The position numbers and the translations under genes are program-made. DNA of 64,000 nt from Bacteroidota bacterium (GTDB lineage Bacteria; Bacteroidota; Bacteroidia; Flavobacteriales; Weeksellaceae): the NCBI GenBank assembly GCA_023458535.1, contig JAEWYW010000074.1:42291-106290 (forward strand), given 5' to 3'. The notes under the pieces are model-generated. The model was not told where the DNA came from. It ran no database searches and saw nothing but the letters and a program-made list of their open reading frames with translations. Positions 1 through 9,883 of the stretch are shown here, piece by piece. How positions within the stretch are numbered: position 1 is the first letter of the stretch; each line of letters opens with the position of its first letter.

Positions 1-1247
1 GTTATGGGATAAAGCCATGTTTTGTATGGTCTTTCAAGCTGAGGTTTTTGTATTCTCAACCAAATGACTCCAAAAACGGTGATCATGTAGAATAGCACAA
101 TAACAAAAGAAATCATATCCAACAAATCTCCATACTGACCGCTCAAACATAGTAAAGAAGCCCAAATGCCTTGCATCCATAGAGATTTTGCTGGCACGCC
201 GTTTATATTATCCTCCTGAGCCGCTTTAAAAAACAATCCATCTTTGGCCATGGTTTGAAAAACTCTTGCACCTGCGAGGATCAATCCATTATTGCATCCA
301 AAAGTAGAAACCATTACCAATAGGGCGATTACTATTGTTCCTACTCCATCACCGAAAATTTTCTGGGAGGCAGCAACAGCAACTCTGTCATTTGCAGCAA
401 AAGCAATTTCATCTCTTGTTAATGTATTGAGATAAACAAAATTCACAAGCAGATAAAGAATCATTACCGATGTGGTGCCCCAAACCATTGCCTTCACAAT
501 ATTTTTTTTCGGATTTTCAACCTCACCAGAAACAAAAGTGACACTCTCCCATGCTACAGAACTGAATACGGAACCAACCATAGCAGCAGCTATTCCGCCC
601 ATTAAAGTGATGCCACCAATTTCTGTCCAATTCGTATTCTTAAGATTTTGAAAAGATGAATTTCCTACATCAAAGGCAGAACTCAGCATTCCATTTTTAA
701 CCATTAGGAAGCCTGCCAATATCAGTCCAACAATCGCTATAATTTTAGAAAGCGTAAATACATTTTGAAGTATTTTGCCCGACTGCACGCCTCTTGTATT
801 GATGAATGTAAGCAACATTATTACTGCAATTCCTAAAATCTGAATCCATGTTATTTTAAAAGTTCCCATTTCAAATAGCGGAGCGGCATCGTTTAAAGCT
901 GGTATTAGATAAGCAGAATATTTTCCGAAAGCGACTGCCACAGCAGCAATGGTTCCTGTTTGGATCACTGTAAAAAGTCCCCATCCATACAGAAAACCCA
1001 TCATTTTTCCAAAAATTTCGGTAATGTAGGTATATTGTCCCCCTGCTTTCGGAAACATGGATGAAAGTTCACCATAAGTAATGGCTGCAGCAACCGTCAT
1101 TACTCCAGTGATGATCCAAACAACAATTAACCAATAACCAGATCCTAAGTTCCGCATCATGTCTGAGGAAACAATAAAAATTCCGCTTCCGATCATAGAT
1201 CCCATCACAATCATAATGGCATCCAGCAATTTGAGTTTGCGTTTCAT
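1..1247 (-). CDS. Amino acid permease (APC superfamily), 3' end outside window
   Basis: The reading frame starts at the ATG complementary to 1245-1247 and is still open at base 1, so about 415 residues are seen and the C-terminus is missing. It is an integral inner-membrane transporter with repeated hydrophobic segments over its whole length. The N-terminus carries the APC signature GSMIGSGIF at residues 16-24, which forms the broken first helix that binds the substrate amino group. A stretch around residues 85-105 (GKMMGFLYGWG) also fits the amino acid/polyamine/organocation family. By family it would import or exchange amino acids by proton or substrate coupling. The substrate cannot be read from the sequence. 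It is divergent from the DUF4920 gene. Confidence 0.88.
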   Translation of the reverse strand, partial: MKRKLKLLDAIMIVMGSMIGSGIFIVSSDMMRNLGSGYWLIVVWIITGVMTVAAAITYGELSSMFPKAGGQYTYITEIFGKMMGFLYGWGLFTVIQTGTIAAVAVAFGKYSAYLIPALNDAAPLFEMGTFKITWIQILGIAVIMLLTFINTRGVQSGKILQNVFTLSKIIAIVGLILAGFLMVKNGMLSSAFDVGNSSFQNLKNTNWTEIGGITLMGGIAAAMVGSVFSSVAWESVTFVSGEVENPKKNIVKAMVWGTTSVMILYLLVNFVYLNTLTRDEIAFAANDRVAVAASQKIFGDGVGTIVIALLVMVSTFGCNNGLILAGARVFQTMAKDGLFFKAAQEDNINGVPAKSLWMQGIWASLLCLSGQYGDLLDMISFVIVLFYMITVFGVIWLRIQKPQLERPYKTWLYPI

Positions 1248-1345
1248 AAAGTATTTTATAAAATCAAATATATAGATTTAGCAGATATATTTGCGATAAA
1301 GCCAATAAATAGGTTAAAAAATTATAATATTGCTGAAAATGATAG

Positions 1346-1373
1346 TTGCGAAATGAAATAATGATTATTTTTG
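1346..1373 (+). promoter_or_regulatory. Bacteroidota-type promoter for the DUF4920 gene
   Basis: A TTG at 1346-1348, a 17-base spacer and the -7 box TATTTTTG at 1366-1373 match the Bacteroidota TTG-N17-23-TAnnTTTG pattern. The box lies 15 bases before the ATG at 1389. Assigned by pattern only. Confidence 0.6.
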
Positions 1374-1388
1374 AAGAAAATTTAAAAT

Positions 1389-1895
1389 ATGAAATTAAAA
1401 GCAATTTTATTTCTAGTAGCGATTGGTTTTTCTACTGTTGCATTTTCTCAAGAAACAAAAAAAGCGGGACCACCTGCAGGTAAAGCATTAGCTGGTGATG
1501 TTTATGGAGGCGGAATTTCTAATAAGGCTGAAAAAAAAGCAATGACAACCTCGCAGGTAATTAAACAACTTGATAAAGATAAAGAACTTAAGGATATCGC
1601 CGTAAAAGCTAAAGTTGTAGATGTTTGCGATAAAAAAGGATGTTGGTTAACTCTTGAAACTGCTGACAAGAGCAGGTTTTTTGTAAAAATGCAAGATTAT
1701 GCATTTTTTGTTCCAACAGCACTTAAAGGAAAGGAAGTGGTTTTAGAGGGCACTGCAAAGTCTAAAGAAGTTTCCATTGATGAACTTAAGCACTATGCGG
1801 AGGATGCTAAAAAACCTCAAGCTGAAATTGATGCTATTACGCAACCTGGCATGGAAACAAGATTTATTGCTACTGGGATTAAGGTAGTACAATAA
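1389..1895 (+). CDS. DUF4920 domain-containing exported protein
   Basis: A 168-residue protein with a Sec signal peptide (hydrophobic residues 4-18, cleavage likely after residue 20 before QE). The mature part matches the DUF4920 family of Bacteroidota: a small OB-fold-like domain with the pattern C80-x4-C85-W86 followed by a beta-rich stretch. The two cysteines could form a disulfide or bind metal in the periplasm. The biochemical role of the family is unknown. The gene stands alone with its own promoter and ends at a strong GC-rich hairpin shared with the convergent neighbour. Confidence 0.8.
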   Translation: MKLKAILFLVAIGFSTVAFSQETKKAGPPAGKALAGDVYGGGISNKAEKKAMTTSQVIKQLDKDKELKDIAVKAKVVDVCDKKGCWLTLETADKSRFFVKMQDYAFFVPTALKGKEVVLEGTAKSKEVSIDELKHYAEDAKKPQAEIDAITQPGMETRFIATGIKVVQ

Positions 1896-1913
1896 TTAAG
1901 GTTAATATTTGGA

Positions 1914-1950
1914 AAAACCGCCGCGGCAACTTCGTTGCCGCGGCGGTTTT
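1914..1950. terminator. GC-rich bidirectional hairpin with TTC/GAA loop
   Basis: A perfect 17-bp stem closes over the loop TTC (GAA on the minus strand) between two convergent genes, and both arms end in an A/T run. The stem is GC-rich in an AT-rich surrounding. It should terminate transcription from both sides. It belongs to the six-member C(GNA)G loop family described in the findings. Confidence 0.85.
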
Positions 1951-1952
1951 AT

Positions 1953-2729
1953 TTATTTTTTAGAACGATTCAAATAACCCGAGAGATCATTTTTCATTAT
2001 CTCCTGTATCCTTTTTGCAGTGTATCTTTTATCATACAATTGGTATTGTGAATCTGCATACGAAAGATATTGATCAAATTCGTATTCCGACATTCCATAA
2101 TTCTCAAAATAAGAAAGATCAATCTCTTTTTTAATATTGTTAAGAAAAGTTTTTCGATAGGCGTAATTATTTTTCTGAGAAATCTTGGGGCTGGAGATTA
2201 ATTGTATTATCTGCCCTACTATACCTTCAGTTGCACCACCAGAGGAAATACCTAATAAGCTTACCTGAACCGATTCAAATTTTGGTGGTTCCACTTCAAT
2301 AGGGTTTTCTTTAACGTATTTTCTCATTTCACTGTTCAAAACTGCTTTTTTCGAGGACTCATTGAGTTGTTGAGAATCTTTATTGAGAATACCGGATAAA
2401 GATGGGCGAAGTTTCACCTCTTCAATTATAATAGGTGTTTTCGCTAAAACAATTGTGATACCAGCTGAAGAAAAATCATTTTGTGAAATATTAATTTCTT
2501 TCCTATCATATCCTTCTTTTACTAATCTAATACCGTCTCCGTTAGCTGCTTTAATAATAAACTCCCCATTGATATTAGTTGTGGTTTTCTCCTGCGTTCT
2601 CATATTGAGAACAACAACGTTGCCGATAATCAGATTGTTTTCAGAAAATATTTTTCCACTTAAAATCTTTTGTGAATAAGCATTTGCAAATAGTAAACAA
2701 AGACAAATAAAAAGCACTTTTTGAAACAT
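1953..2729 (-). CDS. Exported protein with carboxypeptidase-regulatory-like domain
   Basis: A 258-residue protein with a signal peptide (hydrophobic residues 4-16, then AYSQK). Residues 22-95 form the beta-sandwich seen at the N-terminus of TonB-dependent receptors and in stand-alone Bacteroidota proteins (CarboxypepD_reg-like): SGKIFSENN...VVVLN...TTTNINGEFII...VKEGYDRKEI. The rest (100-258) is helical and charged and has no domain I recognise. It lacks a plug or barrel, so it is not a receptor itself. Periplasmic or surface location is likely. It converges with the DUF4920 gene, and the two stops are separated only by the shared hairpin. Confidence 0.75.
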   Translation of the reverse strand: MFQKVLFICLCLLFANAYSQKILSGKIFSENNLIIGNVVVLNMRTQEKTTTNINGEFIIKAANGDGIRLVKEGYDRKEINISQNDFSSAGITIVLAKTPIIIEEVKLRPSLSGILNKDSQQLNESSKKAVLNSEMRKYVKENPIEVEPPKFESVQVSLLGISSGGATEGIVGQIIQLISSPKISQKNNYAYRKTFLNNIKKEIDLSYFENYGMSEYEFDQYLSYADSQYQLYDKRYTAKRIQEIMKNDLSGYLNRSKK

Positions 2730-2866
2730 ATTACATTGAGTATAACAAAGTCAAAAATTAGATTAATTTCAGCACCTAAAAAGAAAAAGTCAATATTTAA
2801 CCTTAGTTGATCACGAACATCATTTTAAAGTTAAATACTGACTTCTGTAATTATAATTAAAATATC

Positions 2867-5800
2867 TTACGACTTCTTAGAGAGCTTTTTAAATCTGAAA
2901 TAAGAAACCACAGCCAAAATAATCATCGTAGATATACCAATGTACACCCAAGCTGGTACTGGTATTGGATCTCCTGCTGCATAAGAGTGCAATCCACTTA
3001 GGTAATAATTAACTCCAAAATATGTCATTACCATAGAGCAAAATGCGAACATTGTTGCCACATGGAATGCCCATCTGCTTCTTAAACCAGGAACCAATCT
3101 CATGTGCAATACAAATGCATATACCATAATCGAGATGAATGCCCAAGTTTCTTTTGGATCCCAGCTCCAATATCTACCCCAAGACTCATTTGCCCAGATT
3201 CCACCTAAGAAGTTTCCTACTGTTAATGCAAAAAGACCAATGGTAAGTGACATTTCAGAAACAATTGTCAATTCTTTCAATGTAGTATCATGATGTTTGT
3301 CGTAGAGTTGCTTGCTCGAAATAATGAAGAATACCAAACAAATCACCGCAATAATCATCGAGAGAGCTAAGAATCCGTAACTGGACACAATAATGGCAAC
3401 GTGAACAATTAACCAATACGATTTTAGAACCGGTACCAAAGGAGTAATCTGCGGATTTAAAGCTGATCCACCGTGAGCAAACCCCATCATAATTACAGCT
3501 ACCATAAAACCTGCTGCTGGTATTAACGCATTGGAGAATTCGTCCTTATTTTTTGTTGTGATGTCATTGTTATTTTTACCTAGACTAGGTTTGTTCATTC
3601 TGAAATAGAACATAAGACCCGCTGATATTCCTACCCAAGAGATGAAGATGATTGCCTCATAACCATTACTCCAAGGTGCATGTCCAGAAAGGTACCAACG
3701 TGCTATTAATCCTAAGAAGTGACAGATATATCCTACGATACCAATACCGATAAGGATTTTAATAATGAGATTAATGGTTCTGCTGGGTTTGAATAATTGA
3801 ATGAAACCTAAAATAAGCATCAAACCACCTATTAAAGTATAGAAAATTAAAAGTTTAAAATTTAGATTGACTTTATTAGAGAAAATTTCTAAATCGACTT
3901 TTGTTTCGGAAGGAACAACGTTCTTACCCCATTTTTGCTGGTAGCTGGAAAGGTTTTTTAATTCAGAATCTGCCTTCGACCAATTCCCAGATTGTTTTGC
4001 TTCTAAAACACTGTAAAAATAAGGTCCCATGATTTTTTGAGAATTCTCATCTGGCTGTAAATTTTGGTCCAACCAAGAATGCCACGTATGATTAGGGTCA
4101 TTCGGTACAGGAACAATTCTTAAAAACTGACCGCTAAAAAATTCATTGAAAGCCTGTACTCTGTCATTCAAATCAATAACCGCTAAATCATATTTGCTCT
4201 GCTCTGCTGGTTTTTTTGCAAATGCTGTATTAAAATCTTCTTCCAAGATATAATGCATGGCTCCCGTTCTGCGATCCACTGGGAATAAATTGATTAGCGA
4301 TGTATAACCGTCCTCATTGGCTCCCACTTTTTTTCTAAGGATATCACCACCTTCAGTTACTTTGATAAGTGGAACCATCGTCCAAGTTTCTGGATCGGTG
4401 TTGATGGACAAAAACCATTGGTTGGCAGAAAGAGATTTTCCTTCTGTTCCTTTGAATTTATCACTTTTATAAAGTTTTCTCAAAACATCCAAAGCCTGAG
4501 TGTTTATGGGAACAATTCTACCTTCATAGTTTTGCACCAATAATCTTCCAAATTTATCAGCATGCTCTTCAGTAATTTTATTTCTAGAGATGATATCATC
4601 TGGTGATATACTTCTCATAGTGCTCAAAGATTTCGCAGATGAATTTTGCTGCGTTTGCGGAGCTGCATTATTGTCTTTTGGAGAATCCATCACCACAGTT
4701 TTCTCATTGGTGTGAACATGAGCGCCTTTTCCGTTTCCATCCGTTCCATGCATGTCTATCTCCTGAGCGTTCAACCCTAATGTGAACAATAATGCAATAA
4801 CTGTTGCTGCTCTTTTCTTGTTAACGCTGGTCAACATACTGTTCAGTTTCCAGAAATGCGATCCTTTCCAGAAGAAAGTCACAAACATCCCTAAGAAAAG
4901 CAAACCGTAACCTATATACGAGATTAAAGTTCCCCACCAATCATGGTTTACAGAAAGTACCGTTCCCATTCTGTCTGGATCGAAACTCGCTTGGAAAAAT
5001 CTGTAGCCTTTATGGTTTAAAACATGGTTCATATAAATTTTATAAGGCGTTTCTTTACCCTCGTCAATAATTTTCACATGACTTTCGTAGGCACTTGGCG
5101 ATGAACTTCCTGGGTATGTTTCCATCACGAAATCATCTAGTTTTAGAGAAAAAGGAGTGGTATAAATTTTAGGTCCGAATCCTAGCATAATGTTCATTCC
5201 ATCGATATTAATCTGCTTGTAGAGATTGGGATTGTTTTTTTCTACTGAAAGTTCTACCAATTGCTTGGTTTTTGGTCCTTGAACTTCTACGGTCAACATA
5301 TCAGGAACTTCCTTATCTTTATTTTTGTCGCCTTCTATCGCTTTTAGATCTCCCTTCTTCATTCCTTCCGGAACTACGAGTTTCAAATCGTTAATAGAAT
5401 ATAAACTTCTCAATACCAAAGGTTGATACTCATCCTTCTTAGTTGTCCCTGTTGCCTGCGTTGCCATCGTCATAAAACTCGCATCAACAGGAGTTTTTAT
5501 CATGATGTTTTCGCCTTCTTTCTTAAATTCTACGGCACCTTCAATGCTTCTGTTTAGGGTAACCAATGTTCCGTTGATGGATTTTGCTTCACCAGATTTC
5601 AAGTAAATATTTTGTCTACCATTGTCGGCTGTAGAAACCAAATGTAGATATTCTGTTCCACTTTTGTTAGGCACCAAACTATCCTTTTTTCTTTGAACAA
5701 ACTCCTTGCTGAATACTTTTACTTGTTTTCCGTGGAAGTCGTAGGTAGCTTTAAAAGTCTTCCCAAATAGTTTTCCCAGAAGATTTTTTTGCATTACCTC

Positions 5801-6235
5801 CTCAGGAATCATGGTAAACTGTACATCTTGATAATTTAAGATATCGCCTTTTTCTTCAATCTGAATTTTAAAGAATTTTTTGTCAGTAATAATTTCATTG
5901 GAAGATTCACCCTCACGAATATGCATAATCCCCTCAAAACTAATGTATCTGGTAATAGCACCACCTAAAAATATAAGTACAAATGCCAAGTGAAATACCA
6001 AAACTGGCCATTTTTCTCTTCGCCACAAACGGTATCTGCCAATGTTTCCTATGAAGTTGATGATTAACAGCAACATAATCAACTCAAACCATTTTGCCTC
6101 ATAAATTAGAGCTTTGGCTGTGGGCGTACCATAATCGTTCTCCAAAAACGTGGCGTAGGCCATTGCAATTGCAAAAATCAACAACAAAACAGCCATTGTT
6201 CTCGTTGAAATAAGAATATTTGTTAATTTCTTCAT
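2867..6235 (-). CDS. ccsA: Cytochrome c biogenesis protein, fused ResB (CcsB) and CcsA
   Basis: A 1122-residue inner-membrane protein joining both parts of the system II cytochrome c maturation machinery. The N-terminal part (about 1-480) is ResB-like: transmembrane helices near residues 10-30, 50-65 and 80-98, a long periplasmic domain, then another helix near 440-460. The C-terminal part (about 790-1110) is CcsA-like with multiple helices and the haem-handling WWD motif (WGRYWSWD) near residues 1015-1025. Between them lies a 300-residue periplasmic region. The complex exports haem and joins it to CxxCH motifs of apocytochromes. Such CcsBA fusions are known from Bacteroidota and Epsilonproteobacteria. 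The gene is monocistronic and divergent from ftsK. Confidence 0.93.
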   Translation of the reverse strand: MKKLTNILISTRTMAVLLLIFAIAMAYATFLENDYGTPTAKALIYEAKWFELIMLLLIINFIGNIGRYRLWRREKWPVLVFHLAFVLIFLGGAITRYISFEGIMHIREGESSNEIITDKKFFKIQIEEKGDILNYQDVQFTMIPEEVMQKNLLGKLFGKTFKATYDFHGKQVKVFSKEFVQRKKDSLVPNKSGTEYLHLVSTADNGRQNIYLKSGEAKSINGTLVTLNRSIEGAVEFKKEGENIMIKTPVDASFMTMATQATGTTKKDEYQPLVLRSLYSINDLKLVVPEGMKKGDLKAIEGDKNKDKEVPDMLTVEVQGPKTKQLVELSVEKNNPNLYKQINIDGMNIMLGFGPKIYTTPFSLKLDDFVMETYPGSSSPSAYESHVKIIDEGKETPYKIYMNHVLNHKGYRFFQASFDPDRMGTVLSVNHDWWGTLISYIGYGLLFLGMFVTFFWKGSHFWKLNSMLTSVNKKRAATVIALLFTLGLNAQEIDMHGTDGNGKGAHVHTNEKTVVMDSPKDNNAAPQTQQNSSAKSLSTMRSISPDDIISRNKITEEHADKFGRLLVQNYEGRIVPINTQALDVLRKLYKSDKFKGTEGKSLSANQWFLSINTDPETWTMVPLIKVTEGGDILRKKVGANEDGYTSLINLFPVDRRTGAMHYILEEDFNTAFAKKPAEQSKYDLAVIDLNDRVQAFNEFFSGQFLRIVPVPNDPNHTWHSWLDQNLQPDENSQKIMGPYFYSVLEAKQSGNWSKADSELKNLSSYQQKWGKNVVPSETKVDLEIFSNKVNLNFKLLIFYTLIGGLMLILGFIQLFKPSRTINLIIKILIGIGIVGYICHFLGLIARWYLSGHAPWSNGYEAIIFISWVGISAGLMFYFRMNKPSLGKNNNDITTKNKDEFSNALIPAAGFMVAVIMMGFAHGGSALNPQITPLVPVLKSYWLIVHVAIIVSSYGFLALSMIIAVICLVFFIISSKQLYDKHHDTTLKELTIVSEMSLTIGLFALTVGNFLGGIWANESWGRYWSWDPKETWAFISIMVYAFVLHMRLVPGLRSRWAFHVATMFAFCSMVMTYFGVNYYLSGLHSYAAGDPIPVPAWVYIGISTMIILAVVSYFRFKKLSKKS

Positions 6236-6253
6236 AATTTTTTACTTGACATG

Positions 6254-6282
6254 CAAAAATAAGGATGAAAAATCAAAAGCAA
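6254..6282 (-). promoter_or_regulatory. Promoter for ccsA
   Basis: On the minus strand a TTG (complement of 6280-6282) precedes the -7 box TATTTTTG (complement of 6254-6261) by 18 bases. The start codon is 18 bases further on. Pattern-based call. Confidence 0.55.
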
Positions 6283-6519
6283 GACAAAAAAAACTGTTTT
6301 TTATCATCTTTAATTTTCGGTGAAATTTATTATAATTAATTAAAACATTGTGAGTTATGCTTTAAAAATTCATAAATTTTAAGCTGCTAAAAAATGAATT
6401 AGGTTGTTTTTTACCATTATTTAACGAGAAAACATTAGAATACACCATCATTTGGTAGGTAAAATTAAAATCCTCTATCACAAAAACTTCCTGTTCTCAG
6501 TAAAAATAAACTTAGTTAC

Positions 6520-6554
6520 TTGCTTAACTTTTATCCTCAAAAACATTAAATTTG
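6520..6554 (+). promoter_or_regulatory. Promoter for ftsK
   Basis: The -7 box TAAATTTG at 6547-6554 lies 13 bases before the ftsK ATG. A TTG at 6520-6522 sits 24 bases upstream of it, slightly outside the usual 17-23 spacing, so the -33 part is less sure. Confidence 0.45.
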
Positions 6555-6567
6555 CCCAGATTAAATT

Positions 6568-9099
6568 ATGGACAAGAAAACACAAACTAAGACGCAGGAA
6601 GCTACTGAAAACAGCAAGATTTTATCTAAACCAAGAATATTTTTTGGATTAACATTCATCTTATTTTCGGTGGTGCTATGCTTTTCGTTCATTTCATATT
6701 TAATGAACTGGAAGGCAGATCAAAGTCAGGCCGGAACAATGCTGGACAAGACCATAAAATCTTCTAATATCTTTGGAAAATTAGGAGATTGGCTGGGCAA
6801 TATTTTTCTATTTAAAAGCATTGGTGTTGCCGCTTTTATTGTTGCATTTTTATTTTTTGTGCTCGGAAGCGTAATCCTCAAAAAGAAATTTTTCAAACCT
6901 TGGAAAACCATTGGGCACTCTTTATTTTTTATTTGTTGGTTACCAATATTTTTGGGAGCGATTACTAAAGGACAAGGTGTTCTGAGCGGCGTTTACGGTT
7001 TCCAAATTATGGATTTTCTGAACTCCATTATTGGTACAGTGGGCTTGTGGTTGGTATTAGTTTCGAGTATTTTGCTCTATTTTATTTTAGAGTTTAATCT
7101 GAGACCAAGTGCCATCAAGAAAAAGTTTAACGACATCAACGAAAATACAGTTGGTAGAGTAAAATCGATGTTGCCAAATTCCGATAAAGATTTTGAAGCT
7201 GATGAAGAGCTCGAACAGGAGGTAACGGAAAAGATTGATGTTGTGAGCACCGATGAAAAACCACTGAATGTAAAAGTTACAGAGCCCAAAACTTCCAAAA
7301 TAGTTGACGAGCCTATTGCAGTTCCAAAAGGTTTTCCTGAAGTTGCTATTCAACCAAGTGGTTTAGCGGAAGTGGATGCAATTGTGACACCTAATCAAAC
7401 TTCATTCGAGGAGAAAAATGATGCAGGTTCTATTCATCTTAATGTAGATCAAAAACCCTCTACTCCTGCCTTTTCAACTCCTGCTCCAAGCACTCCCGAG
7501 GACATTACTTTCAAAGTGGAAGTAGCTACAGAAGTTGATATCTTGGATGATTCTGAAAAAAAATCACAGGAACTTATTCAGAAACACGGTTTGTATGATC
7601 ATAAATTGGATTTGCCTAATTTCCAAATGCCGCCAATTGAATTATTGAAGGATTATGGTAACGAAGAAATCTCCATTAACAAAGAAGAACTCGAAGAAAA
7701 TAAAAATAAAATTGTTGGACTATTAAAGAATTTCAATGTAGGAATTTCCGAAATTAAAGCCACTATCGGACCAACGGTCACCTTGTATGAAATTGTCCCT
7801 GAGGCGGGAATTCGTGTCGCAGCAATCAAAAAACTGCAGGATGATATCGCATTAAATCTGTCTGCTCTTGGTATTAGAATTATCGCACCAATGCCTGGAA
7901 AAGGAACCATAGGAATTGAAGTTCCAAGAAAAAACCCAACAATGGTTTCCATGCGATCTGTAATTGCTTCGCAAAAATTCCAAAATACAGATATGGATTT
8001 GCCAGTAGTTTTTGGAAAAACGATTTCTAACGAAGTCTTCATGGCGGATCTATCAAAAATGCCTCACCTTTTGATGGCTGGTGCTACCGGACAGGGTAAA
8101 TCGGTAGGTATTAATGCAATCCTGACTTCTCTCTTGTACAAAAAACATCCAAGTGAACTGAAATTTGTGATGGTAGATCCTAAAAAAGTGGAACTTTCAT
8201 TATATTCTAAAATTGAAAGACATTATTTAGCGAAACTTCCAGATACAGACGAAGCGATTATTACCGACACTCACAAAGTAATCAATACTCTAAATTCTCT
8301 TTGTATAGAAATGGATACCCGTTATGATTTACTCAAGAATGCGTTCTGTAAAAATCTTAAAGAGTACAATAAGAAATTCAGCGAAAGAAAACTTAATCCT
8401 GAAAACGGACACCGTTATTTACCATACATCGTTTTAGTGGTAGACGAATTTGCGGATCTTATCATGACTGCGGGTAAAGAAGTCGAGCTTCCTATTGCAA
8501 GACTGGCACAGTTGGCAAGAGCGGTTGGAATCCACTTGATTGTAGCCACGCAAAGACCTTCCGTAAACGTAATTACAGGTATGATAAAGGCTAACTTCCC
8601 TGCACGTGCTGCCTTTAGGGTTATTTCTTCTGTGGATTCCAGAACCATCTTAGATTCTCCAGGTGCCGATCAGCTTATCGGTAAGGGAGACATGTTATAT
8701 TTTAATGGAAATGAAATTCTACGATTGCAGTGTGCATTTGTAGATACACCAGAAGTGGAAAAAATTGCAGAATTTATTGGTGAACAGAAAGCCTATCCAT
8801 CAGCATTTATGCTTCCTGAATATACTTCTGAAGAAAGCACAAGTTCGGCAGGAACTTTTGATCCTAACGAAAAAGATGCCCTTTTTGAAGAAGCAGCGAG
8901 AATTGTGGTAGGAACGCAGCAAGGCTCAACCTCTATGCTACAAAGACAGTTGAAGTTGGGTTACAACAGAGCAGGGAGAATCATGGATCAGTTAGAGGCA
9001 AGTGGTGTTGTGGGAGCATTCAATGGAGCTAAAGCAAGAGAGGTTTTAATAAGTGATTTGAATTCTTTGGAACATTTTTTGGAAGAATTGAGAAAATAA
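6568..9099 (+). CDS. ftsK: DNA translocase FtsK
   Basis: An 843-residue member of the FtsK/SpoIIIE family that pumps chromosome DNA through the closing septum and helps resolve dimers. The N-terminal 170 residues hold about four membrane helices. A variable, acidic and proline/threonine-rich linker runs to about residue 340. The motor follows: an alpha domain around 350-470, Walker A GATGQGKS at 505-512 and Walker B VLVVDE ending at E627. The last about 65 residues form the gamma winged-helix domain that reads polar DNA sequences (LQRQLKLGYNRAGRIMDQLE). The length fits a compact Bacteroidota FtsK. The ATG is 13 bases after a -7 box. lolA and an LptF-type gene follow. Confidence 0.96.
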   Translation: MDKKTQTKTQEATENSKILSKPRIFFGLTFILFSVVLCFSFISYLMNWKADQSQAGTMLDKTIKSSNIFGKLGDWLGNIFLFKSIGVAAFIVAFLFFVLGSVILKKKFFKPWKTIGHSLFFICWLPIFLGAITKGQGVLSGVYGFQIMDFLNSIIGTVGLWLVLVSSILLYFILEFNLRPSAIKKKFNDINENTVGRVKSMLPNSDKDFEADEELEQEVTEKIDVVSTDEKPLNVKVTEPKTSKIVDEPIAVPKGFPEVAIQPSGLAEVDAIVTPNQTSFEEKNDAGSIHLNVDQKPSTPAFSTPAPSTPEDITFKVEVATEVDILDDSEKKSQELIQKHGLYDHKLDLPNFQMPPIELLKDYGNEEISINKEELEENKNKIVGLLKNFNVGISEIKATIGPTVTLYEIVPEAGIRVAAIKKLQDDIALNLSALGIRIIAPMPGKGTIGIEVPRKNPTMVSMRSVIASQKFQNTDMDLPVVFGKTISNEVFMADLSKMPHLLMAGATGQGKSVGINAILTSLLYKKHPSELKFVMVDPKKVELSLYSKIERHYLAKLPDTDEAIITDTHKVINTLNSLCIEMDTRYDLLKNAFCKNLKEYNKKFSERKLNPENGHRYLPYIVLVVDEFADLIMTAGKEVELPIARLAQLARAVGIHLIVATQRPSVNVITGMIKANFPARAAFRVISSVDSRTILDSPGADQLIGKGDMLYFNGNEILRLQCAFVDTPEVEKIAEFIGEQKAYPSAFMLPEYTSEESTSSAGTFDPNEKDALFEEAARIVVGTQQGSTSMLQRQLKLGYNRAGRIMDQLEASGVVGAFNGAKAREVLISDLNSLEHFLEELRK

Positions 9100-9168
9100 A
9101 AAGTTAAGCACATGTTTAACTTTTTTGAAACCCAATCATCTTATTAAAAGAGAATATAATTTAAAGAA

Positions 9169-9816
9169 ATGAAAACATTAATTACGAAAATCCTTGCAGG
9201 AAGTTTATTAGTTGGAGCAGTAGGTTTTTCTTATGCTCAGAAAATTGATGCTAAAGCAAAAAAAATATTAGACGATATTACTGCTAACTACAACTCAAAA
9301 GCAAATTCTTATTTCAAATTTTCTTTTGGTAGCGGTACCAATAATGAAGTTACTAAAACAGAACCAGGAATTTTTTATTCTTCAGGAACCAAATACAGAC
9401 TAAAAATTATGGGAACTGAACAGGTTTTTGATGGCAACAAAATTTATAACATTAATGGTGAAGACATGGAAGTTACCGTTGCTAAACCCAACTCTTCAGA
9501 TGCCATGTTCTCGCCAATCAATTATCTTACAACATACAGAAAAGATTATAATGTTACCTACAACGGTAAAAAGAATGTCAATGGCGTGAATGCAGATTTT
9601 ATAAAGTTGACACCTGTTAAAAATAATGGTTTAAAGTATGTGTATCTTTTTGTAGATTCTGCGAAAAAACAAATGGTAAAACTTGAGCAGTACGGAACCA
9701 ATAAGGATGTAGCGGTAATTGCCATTAAAGAATACAAGGAAAATCAAACTTTAGATCCGAATATGTTTGTTTTCGATAAGGCAAAATATAAAGATTATTT
9801 GATTACCGAATTGTAA
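9169..9816 (+). CDS. lolA: Outer-membrane lipoprotein carrier LolA-like protein
   Basis: A 215-residue periplasmic protein with a signal peptide (hydrophobic residues 10-22, cleavage likely after SYAQ). The mature chain has the LolA pattern: an N-terminal helix (AKKILDDITANY), a long run of beta strands, and repeated short motifs such as GTKYRLKIMGTEQVFDGNKIYN. By family it would accept lipoproteins released from the inner membrane and carry them to the outer membrane. It lies 69 bases after ftsK and before an LptF/G-type gene, an order common in Flavobacteriia. A hairpin at 9838-9868 ends the transcript or attenuates it. Confidence 0.87.
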   Translation: MKTLITKILAGSLLVGAVGFSYAQKIDAKAKKILDDITANYNSKANSYFKFSFGSGTNNEVTKTEPGIFYSSGTKYRLKIMGTEQVFDGNKIYNINGEDMEVTVAKPNSSDAMFSPINYLTTYRKDYNVTYNGKKNVNGVNADFIKLTPVKNNGLKYVYLFVDSAKKQMVKLEQYGTNKDVAVIAIKEYKENQTLDPNMFVFDKAKYKDYLITEL

Positions 9817-9837
9817 ATAATAAAATTATATAAAATT

Positions 9838-9868
9838 AAAAGTCACAAAGCAATCTTTGTGGCTTTTT
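9838..9868 (+). terminator. Terminator after lolA
   Basis: A 13-bp stem (AAAAGTCACAAAG paired with CTTTGTGGCTTTT, one G-T wobble) with loop CAAT, followed by a short T run. It lies directly upstream of the LptF-type gene, whose likely -7 box begins four bases later. Confidence 0.65.
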
Positions 9869-9871
9869 GCT

Positions 9872-9879
9872 TAATTTTG
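9872..9879 (+). promoter_or_regulatory. -7 box of the LptF/G gene, close to the ATG
   Basis: TAATTTTG matches TAnnTTTG and ends four bases before the ATG at 9884. That would place transcription start at or next to the start codon. No TTG is found at proper spacing, so this is tentative. Confidence 0.35.
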
Positions 9880-9883
9880 GCGC

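Larger units (their letters stand above)
6236..6567. other. Divergent intergenic region between ccsA and ftsK
   Basis: These 332 bases hold the two divergent promoters listed separately and no convincing gene. A 66-codon frame beginning at 6452 runs through the ftsK promoter and into ftsK in another frame, and I regard it as chance. The remainder is very AT-rich with no hairpin I can support. Confidence 0.6.

Noticed and set aside
6452..6652. 66-codon open frame upstream of and into ftsK
   Set aside because: It covers the ftsK promoter and overlaps the ftsK start in another frame, with no domain and a lysine/arginine-rich composition typical of chance frames in AT-rich DNA.
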